Shown: positions 1 to 8,114, numbered from the stretch's first letter. The stretch: 10,406 nucleotides of DNA from Gymnopilus junonius (GCA_015501075.1 JADNYJ010000886.1:1-10406), one strand, 5' to 3'. A program made the numbers and translations. Notes: generated from the sequence alone by a model not told the origin.

Positions 1-40
1 GGGTTATTGGCTAGCAAACAGAACACAGATGCAGACGTAC

Positions 41-455
41 CTCTATTTGGTGGAAGGGATGGACTCGGTGCCTCCTGACACAACACAAGCTGCAAGTCAA
101 ATCAGGGACCAAGCATTCTTTGCAATGGTATTCAGGCCGAGCAGGAGATGAGACAGACCAAGCCAAGCAGTCAGGACACTGCTCGGCACTTCGAAAGTCT
201 CCATGGCCTGACCAGCGAAGAAGTTCATCCAGAAAAATTTGTCGATACTGCTCTTTCCATACAACATGTGGTCGCACCTAGGAGGAAGCAAGTTAGATAA
301 AGCAAACAACATCAAATTCGAACGTGGTTTCCTTTTCAACCTAGACTGCCTTCTCTGACATGGATGAAATCCTCGCCTTCATCATCTTCCAGGCTGACCC
401 AGTCGCTGTGAAATCTCTGCAGTTGAAGGCATTGCCATTTGGCAGGTCTATCCAT
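41..455 (-). CDS. KDZ-transposon CxC2 cysteine-cluster protein, 5' part (runs off left edge)
   Basis: Two coding pieces are visible. The exon at 277-41 (79 codons) starts after a TAG acceptor with a CTAAC branch site and ends at a GTACGT donor (40-35), so its intron leaves the window. It reads W-x3-Y-x4-LDELLR-W-x-G-x-GD, then CPDC (residues 34-37), CKEC (52-55), C-x2-CC (62-66), RRH, HPFHQIE. This is the pattern of the CxC2 zinc-binding domain that precedes the KDZ transposase core in basidiomycetes; the transposase itself would lie to the left. Upstream, an ATG at 455 opens a 39-codon frame with the acidic stretch DWVSLEDDEGEDF typical of the region before CxC2, closed by TGA at 338-336. 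Joining the two is uncertain: the donor GTTGAA (phase 1) does not fit the phase-0 acceptor, while GTCAGA would fit but drops some residues. The domain call is from remembered family patterns. DNA binding in the nucleus is the expected role. Confidence 0.72.
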
Positions 456-491
456 GGCATTGAGGGAGGGAAGGGACAGGGAGTAAAGAAA
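456..491 (-). promoter_or_regulatory. Pyrimidine-rich tract before the CxC2 gene start
   Basis: Read on the minus strand, this is an almost pure C/T stretch ending directly at the ATG at 455. CT-rich tracts just upstream of start codons are a common core-promoter feature of fungal genes that lack a TATA box, and it supports choosing 455 as the start. It could instead be the polypyrimidine tract of an intron, using the CTGCAG acceptor inside the first exon. Confidence 0.35.
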
Positions 492-1395
492 TATATGTCA
501 GTAGTCTACGCAGTCAAGATTGTTGATCATATCATGCCGGTAAATCATGTGACCAACCATTTCCTGTGATCCCGCATTGGCTGGTACAACACCGATCCCC
601 GCATTGTGTAATGAGTTCTTGACCTACGATCGACATTTTTGGTTTAATCAAGAGCTTATGAGGATTAGAATCGATTTATTACAGTTGTAAAGCTTAGGTA
701 AACATCCGATAATGCAAAATTTGGTGCAACGCGCATGCAGCTTGCTTGGAATCAGTGACCATTTTCCACCGCACTTCAATTAATTCATTAAGTCCAAGCT
801 CACCTTGCTCTCTAGCAACTTGCACTGACCTTCAGACTGATTTGTGCTTTAACTAAATTAAATCAGAATTGACGATAGCTCTCTAATTTAACATACTTTT
901 CTGATCTAATTGGGAATAAATGTCTTTTCTTTGGTAATTGTTTCGCTGGGTTAGGCCTGCGTGGCGGTTTCAGGACAGACATGAAGATGTCGAAACTGCA
1001 TTATAGGATAACAACGAAAGAAACTCCTTAAATAAACCTACCATTGTCTTTACATGATATGCAGGGAAGCCATATCTAAAATTATGAAGCATGAAATAGA
1101 TTTTGGCAAAGTGGAACCTCGAAACAAGCTTCACATAGCATTTCCAACATTGAAGTCTTGTGCCCTCCAAGTGCAAACATTTGGTGGCCCTCAAAGACAG
1201 AACAAATTAGCTATTTCTGAATGAAATTACTGTTAGTTTTATCTAGTATGATTTATCTACCATTGACTTCAATTTAATAAAGATCCCTTCCTGTATAACT
1301 TCTACATTGAGCAATGGGAGGCGTTGTATGCCAATGCCTTGCACATCTAAATTTAGATTCAGTCTCTTTCCTTTTGGGTCACTTGAAACCTTCAG
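492..1395. other. AT-rich intergenic region between divergent genes
   Basis: No gene is recognisable here. The stretch lies between the minus-strand CxC2 gene and the plus-strand gene at 1396, so it should hold both promoters. It is AT-rich around 640-920, with A/T runs and many stops in all frames. Open frames such as the 74-codon one on the minus strand at 1194-970 show no motif I recognise and no splice signals that extend them. Another minus-strand frame around 1105-1200 gives a peptide-like stretch, but it has no start and no recognisable family. Confidence 0.5.
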
Positions 1396-2071
1396 ATGAA
1401 TGACTACCACTCCTCACACGAACACATCTTCCTTCAACCTGCTGGTATGCATTCCAGGCTTTTGTTCATCAAATATGACTAACATACTCTTACAGGGTGC
1501 TTAAAGCCTACCCCATCTCTCATGCCTCCAACTTGGTTAGGATATGCAGACCCACTGACAGCAGAGGAACACCGACGTGCTCAAAAGCGCGATTTCTATA
1601 GGCTGTATGCTGCCCCTTCTATCTCACATTTTCTCAGTACTATTCCTTGTTTTCATTACAGGAATGTGTTTAGTGAGTGCAGAAAGTGCGTCGACGAGCC
1701 GAACAGTGAGTTGTACTTTCTGTGCTTATTACCCTCTTCCTGATGTGTCATTTCTCGAGTTAGCAAGAAAAATTCTCTCTCAAGCGAGGAGGAGGAGGCT
1801 CAATGGCTCCGCAGGGAGCGTCGATGGGAAACTGATGCTCGCTACAGAGCAGCGCACTGCGAGTTATTAAGGCTTAAAGCCATCCAATACCAGTAAGTTC
1901 TGGTCTAACTCTGATGTGATATCCAAATTCAAATTCTTCTTTTCATGCAGTCATGCTAAGAAATGACATAACAAGATTGTGGAGGATGAAGCTGAATTCC
2001 AGCAGCTCATGTCCCAAGATTTTGAGGCAGTTGTGGGATTCAGTGTCGACAGGGAACTATGCCCAAACTAA
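1396..2071 (+). pseudogene. Small five-exon charged protein gene with an in-frame TGA
   Basis: Exons 1396-1444, 1496-1604, 1662-1705, about 1760/1764-1892 and 1951-2071 are separated by introns with GTATGC, GTATGC, GTGAGT and GTAAGT donors and 51-58 bp length. The first intron has a GACTAAC branch site. The first two introns and the last keep phase. The third keeps the charged frame only with a GAG acceptor (ending 1759); the better TAG acceptor (1763) shifts it. The protein begins MNDYHSSHEH, contains PPTWLGYADPLTAEEHRRAQKR, then an acidic run and an Arg/Glu-rich helix-like stretch (WLRRERRWETDARYRAAH). This resembles the short basic-charged helical proteins found near KDZ genes in mushrooms, but I know no function. 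TGA at 1964-1966 interrupts a frame that continues 34 more codons to TAA at 2069, so the copy is probably dead unless it ends there naturally. The start at 1396 was chosen because it is the only nearby ATG that splices in phase. Confidence 0.55.
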
Positions 2072-2173
2072 GTCTTGTAATTTCACAGCCCGAAATCATG
2101 ATGAATCAATATATTGCACTATAACCTAAGTCTCGTAATTTCCCGAAATCATGATGAATCAATATATTGCACT
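2068..2173. repeat. Tandem duplication, 53-bp and 48-bp copies
   Basis: Copy 1 is 2068-2120 and copy 2 is 2126-2173. They differ by one substitution and a 5-bp deletion in copy 2, and are separated by 5 bp. Copy 1 begins at the stop codon of the preceding gene, so the duplication sits in its 3' end. The near identity points to recent replication slippage or unequal exchange. Confidence 0.9.
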
Positions 2174-2340
2174 GGCTGTAAGCAACGGCACTAGCAGTAA
2201 CTAAAGGAGTAAGCACTGTGGGGTGTAACAAGTGTGAGATGGTAATGAGGGTGAGAGCGGTAAAGACAGTAGCAAAAGGAAGACATATAAGTTGAAGTAC
2301 GGCATAATAGGAAGCGGAGCATAGAGGAAGGCATACATGT

Positions 2341-2438
2341 AGCATACAAGCATAGATTGTTGGAATGAAGCGTTGAAGAAATTACACGTAGCATATGAGC
2401 ATAGATTGTTGGAATGAAGCATTGAAGAAATTACTTGT
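2341..2438. repeat. Two tandem copies of a 49-bp unit
   Basis: Unit 1 is 2341-2389 and unit 2 is 2390-2438; they differ at only a handful of positions, the last 4 bases being the least alike. The repeat overlaps the 3' end of the minus-strand gene: unit 2 encodes most of its last 16-17 residues, and the stop codon lies in unit 1. Confidence 0.9.
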
Positions 2439-3996
2439 TAGCCCGGCAGTTCTCTTATGAGAGGTGCGAGTCTTGCGAGTGGTGACACTGGCAGAAGGGG
2501 AAGGAGAGGAAGGGGCAGGAGAAGCAGTGGCCTGAGATGTGGTGGCAGCAGGGGGTCCAAGGATGTCACCCATGGAATCAAGTTCATGACTGAAGTCTAC
2601 CAGGCCAAGCCATTCAGTGTCGGAATCATCATCAAACGATGCAGTAGTAAGCTGACCTGCATGATCCCGTGGTACAGACTGAGGTGCTGGGGAAGAACGA
2701 GGTGCACCAGCGGCAAAAAGGCCAGAATAATTGACTGCCTTGTTGTTCCTAGATTTGCTAGACGTTGATTTGCTGAAAGCCAAATGTATTGTGTCATGTT
2801 GACGCTTCTTTGCTGAGAGATCCTTGTTGATAACCGCATTTGATGATGGCCCTTCCTCAGCAGAATTTTCGTCCGAAGGCCACTTGATGCACTTCAAGCT
2901 TGTGACTGGACTAGACATGGGTGGAGTACTATGGAAGGGGTATGGTGCATCGAATGCTGAAGGGACTTGAGGTGCTATGAAGGGAGAAGGATGAGGTAAA
3001 GCCTTTGGGTATGAGGGTATATGCTGGAGGCATGGATCTTCCTCCCGATCGACAATGACAGCCCATTGTTTACCCTTCATATCTGCATTCTGACCACTGC
3101 TGTCAAACTCATTGTCTGATCCATCTTCTGAACCAGAAGACAAAATGGGAATAGCACGAGAGTGGATGGTATGCACAGCAGCCACTTCAGACAAAGGAGA
3201 AGGGGCAGACAGAGCTGGGTCGATCTCAGGTTGGGCCAAACTGCGGGGATTATGATCCGGCACATTGGGAACAGGTACAAGGGCAATGACGGGCACGTCT
3301 CTTGGGCGATTCCTGGGAAGGACCCTTCTTGGAACAGGAGTCGGATCCATGGAGTGAACCATAATAGCTTCTTCTGTGGAGGAGCTGAGATCAATTGCTT
3401 CTTCAGCGGGGGAGCCAAGATCCAAATGCAGAAGGGAATCCAAAGGTTGATTCGACAAGGGGGTGACTTGTACATTGCCATTATTGTATTGGGCACGATA
3501 GTAGCCCAAAGCCTCATTAAAGTTGTTGGTAAGCATAAACCATATCTCGCTTTGATGTCTAATCAGCTCCATAAAGAAGCTGAGAAAAAATTAGATTTGA
3601 AGACGCTTGCTTGAAAAAAGATGCTCAACCCACCTGAAGTTGTGAATGACGCCAACAGGTTGGCCAATAATAATAGTTGCGAAGAAGGCAGGTGCTTCAA
3701 TACCAGGGTCGATGAGCATGGAAGGATGAGGGGCAGACTCCGAGGAGTGATTCCGTATATTTGCGGGGTTAGCATTGCACGTATCACTTTGCCTGGCTTG
3801 AGAGCCTAAAAGGAGTGATGATAGAGTAGTCAATACGAGATCCACAAATAAGATCTCAAGACTTACTGGCAGGGGAAGCCAGCCCTGCAGTGACGGTGTG
3901 TCCAGGAGGGGCAGAGGGAGCAGCAGTGGCATCAGGAGCAGTGGCGGCGGCACTGGAGGCAGGCGAGGGTGAGGTTGAAGCAGATTTAAGTTGCAT
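2382..3996 (-). CDS. Intact three-exon, mostly disordered protein with an RNase H1 N-terminal-like segment
   Basis: Exons 3996-3867, 3805-3634 and 3579-2382 join in phase across a 61-bp intron (GTAAGT...TTTTAG) and a 54-bp intron (GTGGGT...TTCTCAG), giving exactly 500 codons including TAA. The start at 3996 has A at -3 and sits 35 bp below a TATA box; an upstream in-frame ATG at 4086 would add 30 residues. Residues 1-43 are Ala/Pro/Ser-rich. Residues 83-139 read FFATIIIGQPVGV, a hydrophobic stretch, then W-x6-F-x2-A-x2-YY-x3-Y-x2-G-x-V. This matches the G-x3-G-[VI] ... F-x2-A-x2-Y pattern of the RNase H1 N-terminal/viroplasmin-type domain, which binds RNA-DNA hybrids and occurs in many basidiomycete repeat-encoded proteins. 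The rest is Ser/Pro/Asp-rich and looks disordered, with an acidic run (DDDSDTEW) and basic patches (KKRQHD, RKTRTSHKR) that could be nuclear signals. It is convergent with the gene ending at 2071. The exon structure is seen directly; the domain is a pattern match from memory. Confidence 0.8.
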
Positions 3997-4030
3997 TGTT
4001 AGTTGGTTTCTTCCAGTTGAATTGGCTGAG

Positions 4031-4038
4031 CTTTTATA
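4031..4038 (-). promoter_or_regulatory. TATA box of the intact minus-strand gene
   Basis: The minus strand reads TATAAAAG, a consensus TATA box, 35 bp upstream of the ATG at 3996. A transcript starting about 30 bp downstream would have a very short leader and would exclude the upstream ATG codons at 4086 and 4071. This is the main reason for preferring the shorter protein. Confidence 0.5.
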
Positions 4039-4688
4039 CATCGAAACATGCGATTTTCGAGGACCATCCATGTGAATAATTTCCATCTCGAATCGACCCT
4101 TCAAGATTCGGCGCAGGAGATAAGTTTCAGCATGACATTTCTTTGGCGAACAAAGAATACCTTATCAGAAAGAAAACCCGATTAAATCTCCAGGAAAAAA
4201 GTGCGAAGAAGTATCGGTGACTGGCTTGACACACGTAGCACGGTTTGGATATCCGGTAGATCACTATACTTGCTTATATGATATTGAAGGCATAATGTGG
4301 TGCTCTCGGCGTGACTTCTGCAGAAAATACGTCTTGGTAAATCACGACTTTCACTGAAGATTATAACCAGAGACTTACAGAATATTGCGCATTGCCCAGT
4401 GCTCCAACACATTCAGTGTTTCATTTCCGGACTCCAGACATCCTGGACTTCATCAGCTTCATCGGGACTGCAGAGTTGAAGCTTCACAGTCAACCACTAG
4501 AGAATCTGTCTGAAATTACTGTAAGTTACGGCTGTCATTCAGACGAGAATTAGAGACTACAATGGACGGTTTATCTAGTTCCCAAATATATTGGGTCCTT
4601 GGTTAATTCTTGCCAAAATAGAGTGTCAGTATTTTGAATGATATCATTGATCTACATGACGAGCTCACCAGTCTAAATAGTTGCTCCC
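4039..4688. other. Non-coding spacer between divergent genes, possible gene remnant
   Basis: This region separates the minus-strand gene from the plus-strand gene at 4689 and should contain their promoters. Between about 4360 and 4510 two overlapping plus-strand frames give protein-like text (one with LQNIAHCPVLQHI, the next with an FRTPDILDFISF stretch), followed by a GTAAGT at 4521. It could be a frameshifted scrap of an F-box/leucine-rich gene, but the match is too weak to name. The minus-strand open frame 4412-4182 shows no motif. Confidence 0.3.
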
Positions 4689-7139
4689 ATGGTCAATCCT
4701 GGTGCATTTCAAGGGCACGGAAGGCCTTTCTGATGGGCGAGAAAGATTCTATAGCCAGGCAGTCGACGATGGTTTTGTCGCAGAGGCTGTAGCTAAAATT
4801 CAGCTTCGTTACTTCAAGAGATTCCCTATTGATTTACCTGAAGAAGAGGATCCATCACCGAAGATTTGGCTGCTGTAGATGAGATGCCATCGAGCCGATT
4901 ATCAGGAACAGACCAGAAAAAATGACCAGCAAGAATACGAAGAGGCATGGAAAAGTTAGGAAGCAGGCAGAGAAGATTGCCTTTCGTAGAGGTGTGAGTG
5001 AGAGTGGCGAGCATAGGTGCATGAGACGTAATTGACAATTATATTCTTCACAGCAAATCAAACATTGGCTTGCTTATCAGTACATGAAGGACCACGATAT
5101 CATTCCAAAGCTAGCGGAGCGCATAACCCTTATCGCGCTCTTCTCTTCAAACTCACGGGAAAGGAATTCATACGACCCAGAGCGAGGACACCGTGCAATG
5201 TCTGGCAAGACACAGTGTGCAGAAATCGAAAAGCAGGTCAAGATTGTAGCTGCCGAGAAGTCCATCGGAAAGTCAGGTTTAGCAGCACTGCGGGACAAGA
5301 TTGCGAAAGAAATGTATGGTCGATTGCCAGAAGAAGAGCGAGAAAGTGGCGATTCACCGCAGAACAGGAGTCGAGTGCGGCTCAGAAAGCATGGAGGCAG
5401 AAGTGTCGGGTCCACCTTCAGCAGCACCTCAAGACCGTCAAAGGTACATTCTGTCTTTATTCCGCTTTGTTCGACAGTCAGTGAACTTCTTCGGTTAGAT
5501 GTATATTGGGTTTAATACGTTTTATGCATCCCATCTTGGATCTTGTCTGTGAGGCGACAGGTTGGAAAGCTTCGTTTATCGCAGGAGGGCCAGAGCCTGC
5601 TCATGAGGGCAAACTTAATATCATAAGGTAAATACTACGTTCTGCAAGTATGCATATTTCATTGATCCTTACCTTTCCAGCATTCATTCAGGAAAAATGA
5701 CAGGCACATCCCTCTGGAATTCGGCACTCTCGAGCATGAAGGCTACAAGAAACACTTCCTTCCCATGTATGGCCGTTTCTTGAAAAAGTGCTATTGTAAG
5801 TTCAAGATTCATCTTTCCATTTTGTATCTGATGGTAGTCTACGACAGCGATCGAAGAATGCCATGCTCGTGCACTGAAACCCGAGGATAGTCTTTCATTG
5901 GAAAACACTGACCCTGTCAAAGAAAACCAGCTACTTCTCAGTTGACGCTATTTTAGGAGGTCTCGATGCTGGTTCGGAACCTTCATCAGCTCCTCGAGAA
6001 TCTTGAATGTCTCCATCGCCTGAAGTCCAGCAAGTTTTGAAAATGACCCTCTCGCTCCCAGCATCCATTTCAACTATGTTACAAGATGATTTATCTTGTC
6101 AAGGACCTACCCTCACATCCTTCCTCGCCATCTCCATCGCACCCTTTGTCTCTTGTACCATCCCAGCCCAACTCACCTGCACTATCCCGCCAAACTCACC
6201 TGCACTATCCCATCCCAACTCATGCCCATCCATCCCAACTTGCCTGCACCGGCAATTCCTGCTTCACCACCCAACTTGCCTGCACCATCACGTCCCAACT
6301 TGCCTGCACTGTCAGTTCCTGCTTCACCACCGCATTTCCCTCCTCCCTTCCCTCCTGACTCTCCCCAGCTTTCGTCTGGACCAATCCTGCCTTCGTCGAG
6401 CAACATGTTGGTGTCTGAGCCGGAACCAGCGTCGTCTACTGTTGATATGACACACGAAACCAGGGCCATTGTCTTCAGATTGTGCCAGCATATCGCAGGG
6501 CAGAATGAGCAAGCGCGTGACCCATCCATCAAGCAGCTGAGGTGGATACAGAGTCTCGGCCAGTTAAGAAAGGCAAGCAACCAGGCGGTCGAGAGCAGCT
6601 GAAGCTGATGGCTGTTCGGTTGAGGCTTCCAATATTCAAATGGGTGTTGCAGCTGATTCTGATGTGCCACCTTGGTTCAAAAGCACTCTCTCATGCTTCA
6701 AACCTGGGGTCTGGTTGAGAATGGTCAATGGATGGATGTCGTGAGGACGTGGGCAGCATTCGAGGTTCAGGAAGGTTATGAAGAGGTGGCGAGGCTCTCA
6801 TCTGCATTTCACCCTGATGTGATAGCCGCGTGGATAACAACGAAGGCGCTCACCAAGTTATCAACCAGATATCGATCTCTCACAATATCCGGAGGCTTAC
6901 ATGAAATGGTGGACCACTGTTCACGGAGAGTCTCTGACAAGAAGATCAACTTCAGTGATGTCGATGGGGATTGGGAGCAGCTTAGGAAGCCTGGACTCAA
7001 TGGCCTCGTAAGCATTCTTGTTGGTCTTTTCTACTGGGGTTGCACTGTCAAGGATGGCTCGAGAGGCAGCAATGACTGGGAATTAGCCGTCAAGGACTGC
7101 TTGCTGGTCCTCACGCAGCTCTTGACAGCTACCACCTAA
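4689..7139 (+). pseudogene. Frameshifted copy of a multi-copy agaricomycete protein family of unknown function
   Basis: The start MVNPGAFQG (ATG 4689) is followed, one frame over, by ARKAFL, then the frame with YFKRFPIDLPEEEDPSP. Four introns keep family phase: 4994-5053 (GTGAGT...CACAG), 5444-5498, 5628-5680 and 5796-5847. They join RRG|QIKHWLAYQYMKDHD; DRQ-R|CILGLIRFMHPILD; the highly conserved ATGWKASFIAGGPEPAH stretch before S|IHSG; and KKCY|SIEECHARAL. A Pro/Ser/Leu-rich linker (about 6000-6400) leads to an uninterrupted C-terminal block, 6717-7139, with WMDVVRTWAAFE, WEQLRKPGLNGL and a WELAVKD motif. I recognise this architecture as a large agaricomycete family without a named domain; I know no activity for it. 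Single-base frameshifts fall near 4714, 4744, 4858, 4921, 4953, 5110, 5215, 5343, 5400, 5694, 5920, 6210 and 6716, several in A- or G-runs, so the gene is dead unless these are sequencing errors. Intact splice sites show it descends from a normal spliced gene, not a retrocopy. Confidence 0.75.
6167..6345. repeat. Degenerate Pro-rich minisatellite in the pseudogene linker
   Basis: About six imperfect copies of a core like CCCAACTYRCCTGCAC are spaced 22-40 bp apart (near 6167, 6190, 6213, 6234, 6271 and 6295). In the likely reading frame they encode PNxPAxS/PNLPAxA units. The longer unit that also carries ATTCCTGCTTCACCAC occurs twice, pointing to slippage within a Pro-rich linker. Confidence 0.6.
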
Positions 7140-7971
7140 GTTCTTCCCATTGGTTTCTTAACACAAATTTTACATCATTGGATTCGCAAAAGCTCGGAGA
7201 ATGCATTTATTTATCTCATTCTGCAGCAGACGGATGGTGTGTTGGAGGAGGATGCATAGAAGGTATAAATCTATTTTTGGTCAGGCATGGGAAAAGGATT
7301 CTGAATGTTCTCAGTGCTACGTATCTGTTTTCATTGCTACATGTATTTTCCATCCTCCATTCTGAATAATTGTGGTATCAATGTGTTCGTCTTGATCTCT
7401 AGTTTGTCAATATACCTTTATCACATGAGGGGCAGATGAATTGAGAGCAAGGGAATGCGAAAAGCCAGGTTTTGATGAGATTCTATTAATAACACTCACA
7501 CCTACGCTATCATGAGCATCATCCAACTGCTGCATCCACCCCTTTCTGAGCATTTCTAGCCTCGAATTTGGCACCATTAGTTTTATATGTGTAGTTAAGT
7601 CATATTTATAGTTTAAAATGGATTGAAAGGATAGAGGGAGGGGTGCTAGACCCGGAACTGTGTGCCATGCTTCCATTAATGACGCTTTCTATCCATTTTC
7701 AGGTGTCGCCATACTGATCCAATGTGCCTAGCCACTAAATTCAGCTCGGGGACACGAGCTATTAAAAATAGTACACCGGAATGGACATCAAATCTATGAC
7801 ATCATGGATTTGATGCTGTCCCAAGCTACATCCAAACCCATACCCTGCCATCCACCCCATCCCGCCCTCCCTAGGGCGCGCAAACACCTGAAATGGGTAC
7901 AGAAAAAATTGGGGGAACCCGCCAGATTTATCCGTGCCCCAAACAGCGCCCCCAATGATGAGCTATAGCCC
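7140..7971. other. Non-coding stretch with two hairpin palindromes
   Basis: I see no gene here. The beginning is the 3' flank of the preceding pseudogene. Open frames on both strands (plus 7178-7369, minus 7676-7407) have no recognisable motif. Near 7840-7876 there is a C-rich tract on the plus strand. Two palindromes occur: AGCTCG at 7743-7748 pairs with CGAGCT at 7755-7760, and a 30-bp near-perfect palindrome spans 7786-7815. A retrotransposon LTR could lie here but no terminal repeat or primer-binding site can be shown. Confidence 0.45.
7786..7815. repeat. 30-bp near-perfect palindrome
   Basis: CATCAAATC (7786-7794) is the exact reverse complement of 7807-7815. Inside it, ATGA (7796-7799) pairs with TCAT (7802-7805), leaving only a T/G mismatch (7795/7806) and the central CA unpaired. 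It would form a hairpin with a 9-bp and a 4-bp stem. Confidence 0.85.
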
Positions 7972-8016
7972 AAACAATGCCTGGGCATTAAATCCCTGCA
8001 CTGGCAGGCATTGTTT
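7972..8016. repeat. 12-bp perfect inverted repeat with 21-nt spacer
   Basis: AAACAATGCCTG at 7972-7983 is the exact reverse complement of 8005-8016. The left arm also belongs to a second, nested palindrome: AATGCC (7976-7981), TG, GGCATT (7984-7989). A related pair, CCCAGG (8023-8028) and CCTGGG (8046-8051), follows just downstream. This may be a foldback or miniature inverted-repeat remnant, or LTR/leader structure of the adjacent gypsy element. Confidence 0.8.
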
Positions 8017-8052
8017 ACATAACCCAGGCAATGCACAGCCATAGGCCTGGGT

Positions 8053-8114
8053 AGTTGCCCAGATGGATGCATAAGGTAGGTTGGCAAGTTACCCAGGATT
8101 GATGCATCAGGTAG
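8053..8114. repeat. Imperfect direct repeat, about 27-28 bp
   Basis: 8053-8079 and 8087-8114 both follow the pattern AGTTRCCCAG-AT-GATGCAT-AGGTAG, separated by 7 bp. They lie immediately before the readable gag frame, whose upstream TAG (8112-8114) is the end of the second copy. Confidence 0.65.

Noticed and set aside
2106..2422. Three overlapping minus-strand frames rich in Leu, Ser and Tyr, looking like membrane segments
   Set aside because: They cover tandem repeats and the 3' flank of the minus-strand gene; no family resemblance, and overlapping frames look alike because of the repeat.
2068..2438. CRISPR-like array from the repeats
   Set aside because: Only two copies of each of two unrelated units, directly adjacent with no spacers, in a spliced eukaryotic genome.
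2457..2768. Plus-strand open frame of 103 codons
   Set aside because: It is the antisense shadow of the intact minus-strand exon, with no motif or splice extension.
3162..3614. Plus-strand open frame of 150 codons
   Set aside because: It lies opposite the exon 3/intron 2 region of the spliced minus-strand gene, whose phase-perfect exons are the better explanation.
4360..4520. F-box/leucine-rich gene fragment
   Set aside because: The protein-like text is split over two frames and matches only a loose pattern, so it is mentioned as a possible remnant but not called.
5077..5427. Minus-strand open frame of 116 codons
   Set aside because: It is antisense to the well-conserved NPYRALLFKLTG and AALRDKIAKEMYG blocks of the plus-strand pseudogene.
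6182..6670. Minus-strand open frame of 162 codons with Gly-rich repeats
   Set aside because: It is the complement of the Pro-rich minisatellite, where Pro codons read as Gly on the other strand.
7407..7676. Minus-strand open frame of 89 codons
   Set aside because: No recognisable motif, no splice-supported extension and no promoter-like context; compatible with chance.
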